Shown here: positions 1 through 12,242 of the stretch, piece by piece
How the letters are laid out: the number at the start of each line of letters is the position of its first letter
Position numbering within the stretch: position 1 is the first letter of the stretch
NCBI RefSeq assembly: GCF_010183535.1
Contig: NC_071332.1
Span: forward strand, 17,546,001-17,610,000
DNA from: Caenorhabditis remanei
Lineage: Eukaryota; Nematoda; Chromadorea; Rhabditida; Rhabditidae
DNA: 64,000 nucleotides
Direction of reading: 5' to 3'
Position numbers and translations under genes: made by a program
Notes under the pieces: generated by a model
What the model saw: only the letters and a program-made list of their open reading frames with translations
What the model was told of the DNA's origin: nothing
The model's database searches: none

Positions 1-83
1 AATGTTATTATCTGAAAAATAAATTAGAAACGTAGAGCTCGCTGCGCTCTACACTCTGGTATATTTTTCAGCTGATAACATTG
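1..83. repeat. Short palindromic repeat at window edge
   Basis: The first 83 bases form an imperfect hairpin: AATGTTAT at the left end pairs with ATAACATT at the right, CTGAAAAATA pairs with TATTTTTCAG, and the centre holds the GAGCTCGCTGCGCTC type of 'crop of CGCTCTAC' motif seen elsewhere in the window. It probably lies in an intron of the truncated calpain-like gene that follows. It may continue to the left of the window. Confidence 0.55.
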
Positions 84-134
84 AGTTAAATCCATGTTGT
101 CAAGTGCTGAAAACAATAAAAGTTTGAGTTTCAG

Positions 135-786
135 CCCATCTCCTGTCGATCACATTTCATATGACTTCGTGTCATTTGAGTATAACCTTGCCTCCCATAA
201 ATCCCTTCTGAATATGATACAATCTGTAAAGCCTGCAATTCAAATTCGCCAAGGACTCTTCATCCGTGAGTACTCAGAAGAATGTTTTTTGATTCTAATG
301 GTTGAAAATATAACAGATAAACAAATCGATATAAGGTGGGTCGAATAACTAGCTTTTTTGTCATTGATATAGTTTTTTTTGTCAGTGTCATTGCAAAAAG
401 CGAAAATGATGAGGTGATACCTGACGGCTTTCCGACGGAAGGAGAATGGAATCTGTTCAAACACCATTTTGGCGGCTCGAACCCTCCCGCTGCATACATT
501 GAAATACCTGCTAAATCGAAATGTGTTATCGGAAGTTTATGGACTTTGAGTAAGCCAATCAAGTTTGAGAAGCAACCTACGAAACGAGTGATCAGTTGTA
601 CTTATTGGATTCGAGTAGGTCTTTTGGTTAGCTAAAGCAATTTAAGTCTTCTCTTTTCAGATCCGTGAGGAAGAAGCAAAGAAGCAAAGAGAGTATAATA
701 AGAGGAGAAATCGAGAGAAAAAGAAAATGGAACCACTATTCATTATAAGGGAAAAAGGGAAATTCAAACCTGTTTCTATCAAATGA
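135..786 (+). CDS. Calpain-like protein, C-terminal exons only (cut by window start)
   Basis: This is the 3' end of a calpain-like gene whose catalytic exons would lie left of the window. I place exons at 135-335, 386-614 and 661-786, ending in TGA. The visible part encodes the C-terminal beta-rich region also found in the copies downstream, with the shared landmarks DHISYDF, SHKSLL, IPAKSKCVIG and YWIR and a very basic tail (EEEAKKQREYNKRRNREKKK). It is the most diverged member of the array: the stretch after SVIAK differs strongly from the other copies. No break is visible in these exons. The calpain assignment rests on homology to downstream copies that carry a calpain catalytic core; this fragment alone has no catalytic residue. 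Confidence 0.6.
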
Positions 787-1269
787 AAAGATGTATTTTC
801 TAAGGCTATTATTGAAATCTGAATGAAAACTGTTCTGGCCTAGGATCCGACAACTCGGTCATCGTGAAAAATCGTGAAACAAAACAAAAGTCAAATGATT
901 CCGCAAAATGTTACGGTAGTACTTGTTTCCAGTTGTTTCGAATGATGTCATTTTTGTGGTGTGGTTCCGCGATGGTCAAGTTGACGAATCTTAAACCAGA
1001 ACTAGAGTTTATAGAAATTTTAATGATATCGCGTACACTTCAAACATTAATTTAACTGTAAATCTACTGAAATTCAGCAATTTATTTGAGTTCTGTCTTT
1101 TCAAAGTCTCAAAAACTGGGACAAGTAAACTTTTTTTAAGTGTTGCTCTATTTCAAACTGGAAAATTTAAATGCAAATTACGCGTTGCTAAACGGGAACA
1201 TATCTACACGTATCTTGGCCACTCATTTCCCATATTTTTCATTTTTTATGTATTTTGATTCGAAAAGAA

Positions 1270-4200
1270 ATGTCGACAGTGTGTTCAACTATTAAATCAC
1301 AAGAAGATGGATTGCCGAAGGAATGCGAAGAATGGGTTCAACTGTTCTTGAAGAATTTCGGGTTGGTCTTGTTTGAACTCAACCTAGTACTAGACACTTT
1401 GATAATTTTAGACCAGATGAAGTCTTCTACGACGCAGAATTTGATTTCAGCAATGGAAGTTTGAAATGGGATGAGCATCAGGGCTGTGCGGCAACAAGTT
1501 GCCGGTTGCCGAAATTGCCGAAATTGCCGAAGTTTTAGTTGCCGAGTTGCCGTTGCCGAATTCGGCAACTCATGTTTCGGCAACAGTTTGAGGTTGCCGA
1601 ATTTCGGCAACAGTTTTTCGGCAACTCGGCCACAACGTTAAATTTTCTTTTCGTGATAAATTTTTGCAATTTTACAGAAAAAATCAGTAAAAAGACTTAA
1701 TCAGAGCAAGACCCGCGGAAAAAAACTAGTCATGCAAATTTAACATACTGTAGTCGAATTTCGGCGGTAGCTTCAAAAAAGTCTTGGTTTTGACAAAAAC
1801 CATAGAATTAATGGAAAATAGTTGATTTTAAGAATGTTTAGTGTTTTCACAAGCTCTCTTTATGATTTCTTGTCTCATTTGTAAATTTTTGTTATTAGGT
1901 TTGAGTGAACATAACTTTTTATGAGACTTTAGTAAAAAATACTACTGTTGCCGAAAGTTGCCGAAAGTTGCCGAATGTTGCCGAGTTCAAATTTCGGCAA
2001 GTTGCCGAGTTGCCGAAAGTTGCCGAAGCATGAATTGCTAGTTGCCGAGTTGCCGAGTTGCCGAAAAAAGCTGTTGCCGCACAGCCCTGATGAGCATGGA
2101 ACGGTTTTGAATTACAAATGGTTAAAACGTCAGGCAATAAGTATTTATAATGACACATGGTCATTTCATGCAGAGCAAGGGAATATTGGAGACTGTTGGC
2201 TGATAGCTCCGCTGATGACAATTGCAAGAAGACAGAAGTTGTTGGAATGGATTATACCACCTACAGATTACTCTTTGAAACACGGAATTTTTCTTGTCAG
2301 GTTAATTGGTTTTAGGTATCCTAAAAACTGACTCACTTAATATTATTTTCAGAAGATTCTTCAACGGAGAGTGGCAGATCGTTGTTGTCGATGGTCATTT
2401 GCCTCTTAATGAAAAGGGTTTTGCACAATTCGCATACACATTCTACGATAGATTGTGGCCCTGCTTGATCGAGAAAGCAGTGGCAAAGATGTTGGGTGGA
2501 TACCATAAACTAAATGGAGGAAACCCGATATCAGCGTTCAAATATCTCACAGGTTTAGTTTTAAAGTATTCAGGTAGGTTTCAAAATATTTTTAAAGGTT
2601 CGAGTTGTCTAAGGATCACGCTGAATAAGGACACCGATTTGGACATGTTGTGGACAAAATTAAAAGAATATCAGTTAGTTTTAATTTCGCATATAAAAGA
2701 CTATTCACATTATCTGCTATTAAAGATCTTGTGGGTTCTTGATGACACTTAGCTCTCCCGAAAAATATGAAGACTTTTTGAAGAAAGGACTCGCAAATAA
2801 CCACGTATACTCACTACTAGACACTTGTATTCATGAAGGTCATCGATTGGTTTTGATTGGAGCTACGAATGATACTAAATGGAAGGGAAAGTGATCGGAG
2901 TTGCCTGCGTTCAATGAAGAAACTACGAGAAGATGGAGAAATTTCGAAAAACAATCAGTTGAAGAGAGGATTGCATGGATGGAAGTCAATGATTTGTGGC
3001 AGAGATTCGAGAGACTTGTAGTCTGTAGATATCATGAAGATTGGTTCGAACTGAGAACCGAAGAAATTCAATTCGATTCTTCAAAGCCTGAAAAGTATGA
3101 ATTCTGACATTGATTTCTTTTGCTTTTCTAGGTGCTGCCACAATTCAGAATTAGAAACTACGAATCAGAACCTATTAAAAGATGGATAGATGTTAAACTA
3201 TTAGACCTAGAACTGACGGTTCTGATTTGTACCAGTCCCCCGTTCTAAATAAAATTTTAAGAACTCTTCGTGTTACTCTGAAACATCGATGCACGTTAGT
3301 GATCAAGTTAACTGATCAAAACAGACGCAAAAGAAAATCCGACGCACCATTGGTAAGTTTTTTCTGCTAATTTTCAATTCAGACACTAAATTCAATTTCA
3401 ATTGATAGGTAGTCGGATTGATAAATATTCATGAAGTAACCAAAAATAATCAAATTGGAAAGCTTATTCTGTCGTGTACCGTTGATTTAGACTGGTTGAG
3501 TCTGGTATGACTTGAAATGTTTTGACGATGGCAGAGAGGTTGAACAACTATTTTTAGGATCCAGAAAATGGATTCGTCGAGACTGATTCGTTTGATTTGG
3601 ACCCGGGAAACTACTTTGTTATCTTCACTTTCATATCAAAAAAGCTCCCTTTTGAATATGAGTTCATTATAAAAAGGTACTAAACAATGTCCGATAATTC
3701 TGACTTATAAAATTTCAGCTCATCTCCAATCGACCATATTTCGTATGACTTTGTGACTTTCGAGAACAACTTAGCTTCTCATAAATCACTTCTGAGAATG
3801 ATTGAATCTGAAAAATGTGGAATAGAAATACGAGAAGGATTAGTCCTTCATGAATATTCTCGAGACAACTTTTTGGTTCTTATGGCTGAAAACAAAACAA
3901 AGGATCCAATTTGTATAAGGTAGGTGGCATGATATATGTACAACAGAAAACATAATCAATTCCATTTAGTGTTATTGCAAAATGTGATTTGAAACTTTGT
4001 TCGATTCACGGAATTGACTCTGAAGATTTTGTGAAAATTGTCCAAGAACTCAACGAGCCGGCAGACCATTCCGCCGTTTACCTCACCATCCCTGCCAAAT
4101 CAAAATGTGTTATTGGAACTGTATGCGCTTTTTCTGATAAAATGAAACTGGAAAAGCAAACCGAAGAAACCTAAAGTCAGTTGTAAATTTTGGATTCGGG

Positions 4201-4355
4201 TAAGTCTCTTTTTGAACTTTTGAATCACTTAAAGTCAACAATTTTAGATTTTCGAAGAGGAAATGAAAAAGAACAAATGGATGAAAAAAATTCCGAAAGA
4301 AATGGAAAAGTATATATACAGAAGCACAATCTACAAACCAATTCCTATTAATTGA
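1270..4355 (+). pseudogene. Calpain-like copy 1, disrupted
   Basis: Clear relative of a calpain cysteine protease: it keeps the catalytic-cysteine motif GNIGDCW (near 2185), then FNGEWQIVVVDGHLP, the LWPCLIEKAVAKMLGGYHKL block and the C-terminal beta-rich exons with SSPIDHISYDF. It is broken in at least three ways that can be seen by comparison with its neighbours. A 611-bp mobile element sits inside the second coding exon (1479-2089). A TGG codon conserved in the other copies (GKWS) is TGA at 2892-2894. An extra A in the run around 4156 shifts the frame after LEKQ and gives an early TAA. The region after the catalytic exons also reads in a different frame from copy 2. The gene might still be transcribed, but a full calpain cannot be made from it. 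A polyadenylation-type AATAAA lies just past the end. Confidence 0.8.
1479..2089. mobile_element. hAT-like non-autonomous element inserted in calpain exon
   Basis: 611-bp element with perfect 18-bp terminal inverted repeats (CAGGGCTGTGCGGCAACA at the left, its exact complement at the right) flanked by a perfect 8-bp direct duplication ATGAGCAT (1471-1478 and 2090-2097). Eight-bp duplications with T at position 2 and A at position 7 and CAGGG-type ends are typical of the hAT superfamily. Both sub-terminal zones are arrays of the motif GTTGCCGAA or its complement, and the motif core TTGCCG is also part of the terminal repeat. The central ~300 bp is unrelated AT-rich DNA with no long open frame, so it must depend on a transposase elsewhere. 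Confidence 0.9.
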
Positions 4356-4770
4356 AAAGTTTATACAAACTTTAGAATAAAAGTATTTGATACAGTTTTC
4401 AGAATGAGATTGTTTGAATTGTTGAATTGAACTCTAAGCACCGCCCACAAAATATGGAATTTTCAGACTGTTAGTATAGTTTTTATTCTGTAACAATTGC
4501 TGGAAAATCTACAAGCTAGAGTTTTTCGAAAGAGCTGAGAACACGTGAAACGAATAAAATAGAAAATTATGTCATGTGACTTTTTTTAAAACATGTTTTA
4601 TGGTTTTTTTTTAAACGTCATAGTTGCGAAGGTGACAGTTGCAAAATGTCGCGGAGCCATTGAACAAGGTTTCATTACAAATACAGATTTCGTGTGAACT
4701 ATCAAATTAGATACGGCTAGATAAGAGTTGCAATTTATTTCCTTTAACTTTAATATTAATACAAGTCAAG

Positions 4771-7759
4771 TTATGTCAGTTTGTGATACAATCCATAGAA
4801 ACCAAGATGATAAGATGCTGGAAGAGTGCCACCAATGGGTTCGATTGTTCTTGAAGGATTTCGGGTATGTCATAATTGAGAGGCATCATAAACTTCACAT
4901 AGCTTTCAGCCCTGATGACATATTTTTTGATGCGGAATTTGAGTATAGCGATGGAAGTTTGAAATGGGATGAACATGGAACGATTTTGCATTTCGATTTT
5001 ATCAAAAAGAACTCTCTGTTTCCTATTAATTTGCTTATAGACTTGGGTTGGTACAAGAATGGAACGCTTAATTACCAGAAAATAAAAAATGAAGCATTGG
5101 CTCCATTGACTCTTTATAAGGACACATGGCCATTTCATGCTCATCAAGGAAATATCGGAGACTGCTGGTTGATAGCTCCACTGATGACAATTGCAAGAAG
5201 ACAAAAGTTGTTGGAATTGATTATACCCCCAAATGAGTATTCTTTGAAACACGGAATATTTCTTGTCAGGTTGGTTGGTTTTTGGCTTACAGCTGACAAA
5301 ATTAGAATCATTTTCAGATTATTCTTCAACGGAGAATGGCAGATCGTTGTTGTGGATGGTCATTTGCCTTGTGATGAAGAGGGTTTTCCAGAATTCGCAG
5401 CTACATTCTACAATAGGCTGTGGCCCTGTTTAATCGAAAAAGCGGTGGCGAAAATGTTGGGTGGATACCATAAACTAGACGGAGGCAACCCGACATCAGC
5501 GTTCAAATATCTCACAGGTTTGGTCTATGAATATTAAAATGAATTTCACATACTTCTAGGAGCCAGTTGCCTAGACATTGCGCTGAATAAAGACACCGAT
5601 TTGGACAAGTTGTGGACAAAATTGAAAGAATATCAGTTAGTTTTTCTTCAGCATATAACACACTATTCACACTGTCTGTTATTAAAGATCCTCTGGGTTC
5701 CTGATGGCAGTTGGCTCTCATAAAAAATATGAAGACTTTTCAAAGAAAGGTCTTGAAAATAATCACGCATACTCACTACTCGACACTTGTATTCATGATG
5801 ATCATCGATTGGTTTTGATTGGAGCTACAAACTTCACTAATTGGAAGGGAAAGTGGTCGGAGTTGCCTGCATTCAATGAAGAAACTACGAGAACTTGGAG
5901 AAATTTTGAAAAAAAATCAGTTGAACAGAGATTCTCTTGGATGGAAATCAATGATTTGTGCCAGAGATTCGAGAGACTTGTAGTCTGTAGATATCATGAA
6001 GATTGGTTCGAGCTGAGAACCGAAGAAATTCAATTAGATTCTACCAAACCTGAAAAGTAGGAATTCGGTTTCTTTTGTTTTTCTAGGTGCTGCCACGATT
6101 CAGAACTACCCTAAAAAGAACCATTCGACCTAAAATTGACGGTTCTGAATTGTACCAGTTCTATTTAGAACAGTTCTGATTTGGGGCTGTCCCTTTTCTA
6201 AATAAAATTTTAAGAACTCTTCGTGTTACTCTGAAGAATCGATGCACATTAGTGATCAAGTTGAGTGATCAAAACAGACACAAAAGAAAATCCGACGCAC
6301 CATTGGTAAGTTTTTTTGTTATCTATCAATTAACCAGTTTAATGGTGCTTTGTGGTCTGTTATGATATTTTGACATCATAATGTGTGCGTTTCGGCGAGT
6401 TCATTTTTATGTTTCAAGAATTTTTAAATTCGGCCCACAACACGCTGAAAGCGAGCGGCGGAAAGTTTGGTCAGTGAGAAAGTTATAGAAATTTCACTTT
6501 GGTAAAGTTGGTTTTTTTGCAATATCCTGCTATTTCTGCTGTTCTTTTCGATAGTTGTTTAGTGTTTTTCTATCAATATTCGCCGTATTCTATCAAAATA
6601 ATTGAAAGAATACAACGAAAATGTTGAAAATACCGTAAAAATTCAAAAAAGCAACGCGGCCGAAATAGAATTTCCAGAAGGTTGCGCACCGAATCAAATT
6701 ATCCTTAAAGTATGAAAATGAATCAAATTCGCTGAGACGCACACATTATGATGTGAAAATATCATAAAAGACCAGAAAACGCCTTTAATTCAATTTAAAC
6801 TTATAGGTGGTCGGATTGATAAACATCCATGAAGCCACCAAAAATAATCAAATTGGAAAGCTTCTTCTGTCGTATACGGTTGATTTAGACTGGTTGTTTC
6901 AGGTATGACTTGAAATGTTTTGACGATGGCAAAGAAGTTGAAAAACTATTTTCAGGATCCAGAAATTGGATTAGTCGAGACTGATTCTTTTGATTTGGAC
7001 CCGGGAAACTACTTTATTATCTTCACTTTCATATCAAAAAAACTCACTTTCGAATATGAATTAACCATAAAAAGGTACTAAACATTATCCGATAATTCTG
7101 ACATATAAAATTTCAGCTCATCTCCAATCGACCATATTTCGTACGAGTTTGTGACTATCGAGAACAATTCAGCCTCTCATAAATCACTTTTGAAAATGAT
7201 TGAATCTGAAAAATGTGGAATAGAGATACGAGAAGGATTAGTCCTTCATGAATATTCTCGTGATAACTTTCTGTTACTTATGGCTGAAAACAAAACAAAG
7301 GATCCAATTTGTATAAGGTAGGAGACCTTATATACGTACTACAGAAAACACAATGAATTACATTTAGTGTAATTGCAAAGTGTGATTTGAAACTTTGTTC
7401 GATTCATGGAATTGACACTGACGATCTTGTGAAAATCGTCAAAAACGTAATGGTCCTGCAGACTTATCCGCTATTTACCTCACCATCCCTGCCAAATCGA
7501 AATGTGTTATTGGAAGTGCATGGACTTTTTCTACTGGTATCAAACTGGAAAAGCAACCAAAGAAACCTGAAATCAATTGTAAATATTGGATTCGGGTAAG
7601 TCTCTTCTAAACTTTCGAATCGTTTGAAATCTTCAATTTTAGATTTTCGAAGAGGAAATGAAAAAGAAAACCAAACGGCAGATGATATTAATGAAATCAA
7701 AAGAACTGAAAAAATATATATACAGAAATACAATCTACAAACCAATTCCTATTGATTAA
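4771..7759 (+). pseudogene. Calpain-like copy 2, catalytic core intact, C-terminus frameshifted
   Basis: Exons for the protease core: 4771-4864, 4910-5269, 5318-5517, 5560-5635, 5688-6056, then C-terminal beta-rich exons to a TAA at 7757-7759. The catalytic cysteine lies in GNIGDCW (codon near 5163), the histidine in NNHAYSLLD (near 5765). The asparagine region reads IGATNFTNWKGKWS, a weak form of the usual calpain RNPWG...W.G.WSD. The first intron is only 45 bp and happens to stay open in frame. Compared with copies 3 and 4, one base is missing after KIV near 7440, which shifts the last two exons out of frame; hence the pseudogene call, although the core could still yield a shortened protein. 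The start at 4771 (MSVCD) matches the STVCS start of copy 1; an in-frame ATG also exists at 4728. An inserted foldback lies in one intron (about 6339-6790). Confidence 0.65.
6339..6790. mobile_element. Foldback element in an intron of calpain copy 2
   Basis: The corresponding intron in copies 1 and 3 is about 60 bp; here it is about 500 bp. The extra DNA has inverted ends: ACATCATAATGTGTGCGT at the left (about 6372-6390) matches its complement near 6735, with a longer imperfect pairing outward. TTTAA occurs at both outer edges and could be the target duplication. The middle is AT-rich with no coding potential. Confidence 0.7.
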
Positions 7760-7952
7760 AAAGTTCATACAAACTATAGAATAAAAGTATTCGATGCAGT
7801 TTTCTCTGAATCAAAGAAAATTAATTATCAAGCACCGCCCACAAAACAGGGAAGGGACTAGTCTCTTCAAACTGTTAGTTTATTTTACTATAACAATTGC
7901 TGCAAAATCTGCAAGTTCAAGTTTTTTGAAAAAGCTAAGAGCAGATGTGAAA

Positions 7953-8247
7953 CAGAGTTGAGCGGAATTCCGCCTTCCGCCTTCCGCCTTCCGCCTTCCG
8001 CCTTCCGCCTTCCGCTTTAAGCCAAAAATTTTCCTATTTCCGCTGTTTGAAGATATTTTCCTCAGCTTGAAAAATTTGATCACCTATTTCAATTTACTGA
8101 TATTTTTGAGGTTTTTTGCAGCAAAGCTATCAGTGTTTATCGTATATAATTCCGCCGTCCGCCTTCCGCTTTCCGCCCAAAAATGTTCATTCCGCTTTCC
8201 GCCTTTCGCCTTCCGCCATTTCAAAAACCGCATTCCGCTCAACTCTG
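7953..8247. mobile_element. hAT-like MITE with TTCCGCC minisatellite
   Basis: 295-bp element with terminal inverted repeats beginning CAGAGTTGAGCGGAAT and ending in the exact complement, flanked by a perfect 8-bp duplication ATGTGAAA (7945-7952 and 8248-8255). The sub-terminal zones are tandem copies of TTCCGCC on the plus strand at both sides, so the array is direct while only the ends are inverted. It sits between calpain copies 2 and 3. Confidence 0.88.
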
Positions 8248-8597
8248 ATGTGAAATCAATAAAATAGGAAATTAGGTCAATTGACTTTGTTTCAAAACGA
8301 GGCAGAATGTCGCGGAGCCATTGAAAAAAGTTTCATTACAAATACAGTTTTCACGTGAAATATCAAATTAGATACGAGTGGATAAGAGTTGCAATTTATT
8401 TCCATTTTCATATTCAATCGTATCGATGATGGTTTGTACCAATAAGCCATATAAGACAGGCCAAATTTGAAAATTTTTTTCCTCGAATCACAAGAAGATG
8501 GATTGCCGAAGGAATGCGAAGAATGGGTTCGACTATTCTTGAAGGATTTCGGGTATGTCATAATTGAGAGGTATCTTAAAGTTCACATAATTTTCAG

Positions 8598-11286
8598 CCC
8601 TGACGATATATTTTTTGATGCGGAATTCGAGTACAGCGATGGGAGCTTAAAATGGGATGAATATGGAACGGTTTTGAATTACAAGTGGTTGAAACGCCGG
8701 GCAATAAGTATTTATAATGATGCAATGCCATTTAATGTTTATCAAGGAAATATCGGAGACTGCTGGTTGATAGCTTCGTTGATGACAATTGCAAGAAGAC
8801 AAAAGTTGTTGGAATGGATCATACCACCTAATGATTACTCTCTGGAACACGGAATTTTTCTTGTCAGGTTGACTGGTTTTCGGTGTAAAACTGACACAGT
8901 TGGAATTATTTTTAGATTATTCTTCTACGGAGAATGGCAGATCGTTGTTGTCGATGGTCATTTCCCTTGTAATGAACTGGGTTATGAAGAATTCGCATCT
9001 GTATTCTATGATAGACTGTGGCCCTGCTTAATCGAAAAAGCGGTGGCGAAGATGTTGGGCGGATACCATAAACTACATGGAGGATCCACAGCAAAAGCAT
9101 TCGAATATCTCACAGGTATGATGCAAAACTATTCAGATAGATTTCAAGTATTTTTGAAGATTCCAGTTGTCTAGAGATCGCGCTAAATAAGGACACCGAT
9201 TTTGACATGTTATGGACAAAATTGAAAGAATATCAGTTAGTTTTTTCCAGCATTGATAAAAATAGTCACAATGTCTGATATTATAGATCTTGTGGTTTCC
9301 TGATGACAATTGCAACACCCAAAGAATACAAAGACATTTCAAAGAAAGGTCTCGCAAAGAATCACGCATACTCACTACTCGACACTTGTATTCATGACGG
9401 TCATCGATTGGTTTTGATTGGAGCTCCGAATGAAACTGGTTGGAAAGGAAAGTGGTCGGACCTTCCTGTATTTAGTGAAGAAAGCACGAAAACTTGGAGA
9501 AATTTCAATAAAAAATTCGCTGAACTGAGATTTTCATGGATGGAAATCAATGATTTGTGCGAGAGATTTGAGAGACTTGTAGTCTGTAGATATCGTGAAG
9601 ATTGGTTCAAACTGAGAACCGAAGAGGTTCAATTGAATTCTACCAAGCCTGAAAAGTAGGAACACCAACAGTGCCGACGATAATTCTAGCATCTTTGGCT
9701 GAAATTCGCCATCTTTGAGAGTGCGTCTAGGTTTTGCTGATCATCTCACTGAGTGAATTTTGTAAAGACTGAACAGATCAAAAGTAGCTCTTCATTTTTG
9801 AAGTTTAGTGCAAAAGTGTGAACACTATGGCAGGTTTATTTTCATTGACTGTAGCTGTTTGGAAAATGAGCCTGCAAAAAAATGGTAAACTGCCAAATTG
9901 AAGAGCTACTTTTAATCTGTTTAGTCTATACAAAATTCACTCTGTAGGTTAATCAGCAAAACCACGACGCACTCTCAAAGATGGCCAATTTCAACTGAAA
10001 ACAGCCAAAGTCACGGGATCTGGGGGTGAGTACTGAAATCGAACGCGCTCCACTAGACATTGGCGGCAAATTCAAACCGTAATTTTCTCAACAGCGTAGC
10101 GCGTTTACTTGCAGTACTCACCCCAGTACCCCGTGCAAAGTTAGAAATATTATAATTATGATCAGCAGTGCACTTAGATTTATTTTTTCTAAATAAAGTT
10201 TTAAGAACTCTTCGTGTCACTCTGAAACGTCGATGCACATTACTGATCAAGTTGAGTGTTCAAAACAGGCTCAAAAGAAAATCCCACGCATCATTGGTAA
10301 GTTTTTCTGCTGACTTTCAATTCAGACACTTGATTCTATTTCAACTTATAGGTAGTCGGATTGATAAACATTCATCAAGTGACCAAAAGTAATCAAATTG
10401 CAAAGCTTATTATGTCGTATACGGTTGATTTACACTGGACAGATCAGGTATAACTAAACCTGTTTTGCCGATGGCAGAGAGGTTGAACAACTATTTTCAG
10501 AGTCCAGAATTCGTCGAGACAGATTCTTTTGAAATGGATCCGGGAAAATATTTTGTCATCTTCAATTTCATTTCAAAAAAACTCCCTTTTGAGTATGAAT
10601 TCATTATAAAAAGGTACTAAGCGATGGCTGATAATACTGATTTATACAATTTCAGCTCATCTCCAATCGACCATATTTCGTATGACTTTGTGACTTTCGA
10701 GAACAATTTAGCCTCTCATAAATCAATTCTGGAAATGATTGAATCTGAAAAATGTGGAATAGAGATACGAAAAGGATTAGTCCTTCATGAATATTCTCGA
10801 GACAACTTTTTGGTTCTTATGGCTGAAAACAAAACAAAGGATCCAATTCGTATAAGGTAGGAAACATTATATATTTACTACAGAAAAATTAGTGTTATTG
10901 CAAAATGTGATTTGAAATTATGTTCGTTTCACGGAATTAACGCTGACTATCTTGTGAAAATCGTCCAAGAACTCAACGCGCCATCAGATCTATCCGCTAT
11001 TTACCTCACCATCCCTGCCAAATCGAAATGTGTTATTGGAACTGTATGGACTATTTCTACTGGTGCCAAACTGGAAAAGCAACCAAAGAAAACTGAAGTC
11101 AGTTGTAAATATTGGATTCGGGTAAGTCTCTTTTTGAACTTTTGAATCACTTAAAGTCTTCAATTTTAGATTTTCGAAGAGGAAATGAAAAAGAAAACCA
11201 AATGGGAGATGGAATTAATGAAAACAAAAGAACGGAAAAAGTATATGAACAGAAATACAATCTACAAACCAATCCCAATTAAATGA
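8598..11286 (+). CDS. Calpain-like copy 3
   Basis: Most complete C-terminal half of the array. Core exons run from about 8598 through 9656 with catalytic cysteine in GNIGDCWLIASL (near 8760), histidine in KNHAYSLLD (near 9362) and the degenerate asparagine site GAPNETGWKGKWS. The C-terminal exons (about 10204-11286) read SPEFVETDSF, DHISYDF, ENKTKDPIRIR, IPAKSKCVIGTVW, then a basic tail IFEEEMKKKTKWEME and a TGA at 11284-11286. Calpains are calcium-regulated intracellular cysteine proteases; there is no EF-hand region here, as in other atypical calpains. The first exon (about 8485-8551, QEDGLPKECEEWVRLF) has no in-frame ATG, because the sequence that supplies the start in copy 1 is replaced; the true start is unknown, so the listed start is the second core exon. 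Two nested foldbacks occupy the intron at 9.69-10.13 kb and a short exon present in copies 1 and 2 (GTGCTGCCA...) is not recognisable. Function is therefore uncertain. Confidence 0.6.
9691..10010. mobile_element. Foldback element in calpain copy 3
   Basis: Imperfect palindrome of about 320 bp. TTTGGCTGAAATTCGCCA at the left pairs with a diverged complement near 9985-10010, and GAGAGTGCGTC pairs with GACGCACTCTC; GAAGAGCTACTTTT pairs with AAAAGTAGCTCTTC. No coding frame. The target duplication is not clear because a second small foldback abuts the right end. Confidence 0.65.
10011..10134. mobile_element. Small foldback abutting the previous one
   Basis: About 124 bp; ends CACGGG / CCCGTG, inner arms GGTGAGTACTG / CAGTACTCACC. 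CAAAGT occurs on both sides and may be a 6-bp target duplication, which would mean it inserted at the edge of the older foldback. Confidence 0.5.
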
Positions 11287-11559
11287 AAAGATCATGCAAA
11301 CTATAGAATGAAAATATTTTATGCAGTTTTCAGAATGAGATTGTTTATATTGTCAAATGAAAAAACCAAACATGCACCGCCCACAAAACAGAGAAGGGAC
11401 TAGTCTCTTCAAACTGTTAGTATCGCTCTTATTCTGAAACAATTGCTGGAAAATCTACAAGTCTAAATAAGAAGCTGAGAAACCTATAAAATAGAAAATT
11501 AGATCAACTTTCATCTTTCCAAAACATGTTTTAAAGTTGCAAAACGCCCTAGTTACAAT

Positions 11560-12242
11560 GTTGACAGTTGCAAAACGTCGCGGAGCCATTGAACAAAGTT
11601 TCATTACAAATACAGATTTCGTGTGAACTATCAAATTAGATACGGGTAGATAAGAGTTGCAATTTATTTCCATTTTCATATTCAATCGTATCGATGATGG
11701 TTTGTACCAATAAGCCATATAAGACAGGCCAAATTTGAAAATTTTTTTCCTCGACAGATTTCTCTTTGTATTTTGCGAAAATGTGAAAACTCATAATTGT
11801 TCAAATCTGGAGGATTTTTGAAAAGTATGTGATTTTTAACAGAGTTTCATAAATTCTTAGCTAGTCGAATTTTTCTGGAAAAGTTAACTCATAGCTGAAA
11901 CTATCTCTTTATTAGGATTTGATTAACAACAAGTTAGTAAGACTGGAATAATGTTCGCACTGTGACGATTCTGTTTTCTTTTTCAATAAAAATGGCCGAT
12001 TTTTTACGTAACTCTTTTTGAAATTGTTTCAAAAAACCAATTTGACAGCTGACTATAGTCAATTTCTGCAAACCAGTTGAGGAAAAGTTGTAATTTCGTA
12101 GAAATTTTCTTAAATTTTTCAGAAACTCTACAATTTTTCAGTTTTCTAACAATTTTGGGAGATTCATTCAATTTCCACATCAATTCTTGAAATTTCGCAC
12201 CTCTCAATTTTTCGTGTGAAAACTCACAGGAAAGTTGAAAAT
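11560..12242 (+). other. Duplicated calpain 5' flank plus filler
   Basis: Positions 11560-11760 repeat the upstream flank of copy 3 almost base for base (markers GTCGCGGAGCCATTGA, AGAGTTGCAATTTATTTCC, CGATGATGGTTTGTACC). The match stops at TTTTTCCTCGA and the following ~480 bp show no calpain homology and no gene I can support. The breakpoint documents an incomplete tandem duplication or a later replacement. Confidence 0.6.

Noticed and set aside
1948..2331. Open frame joining MITE sequence to calpain codons
   Set aside because: The first part reads the TTGCCGAA array, and the frame arises only because the element has no stop in that register; not a real start.
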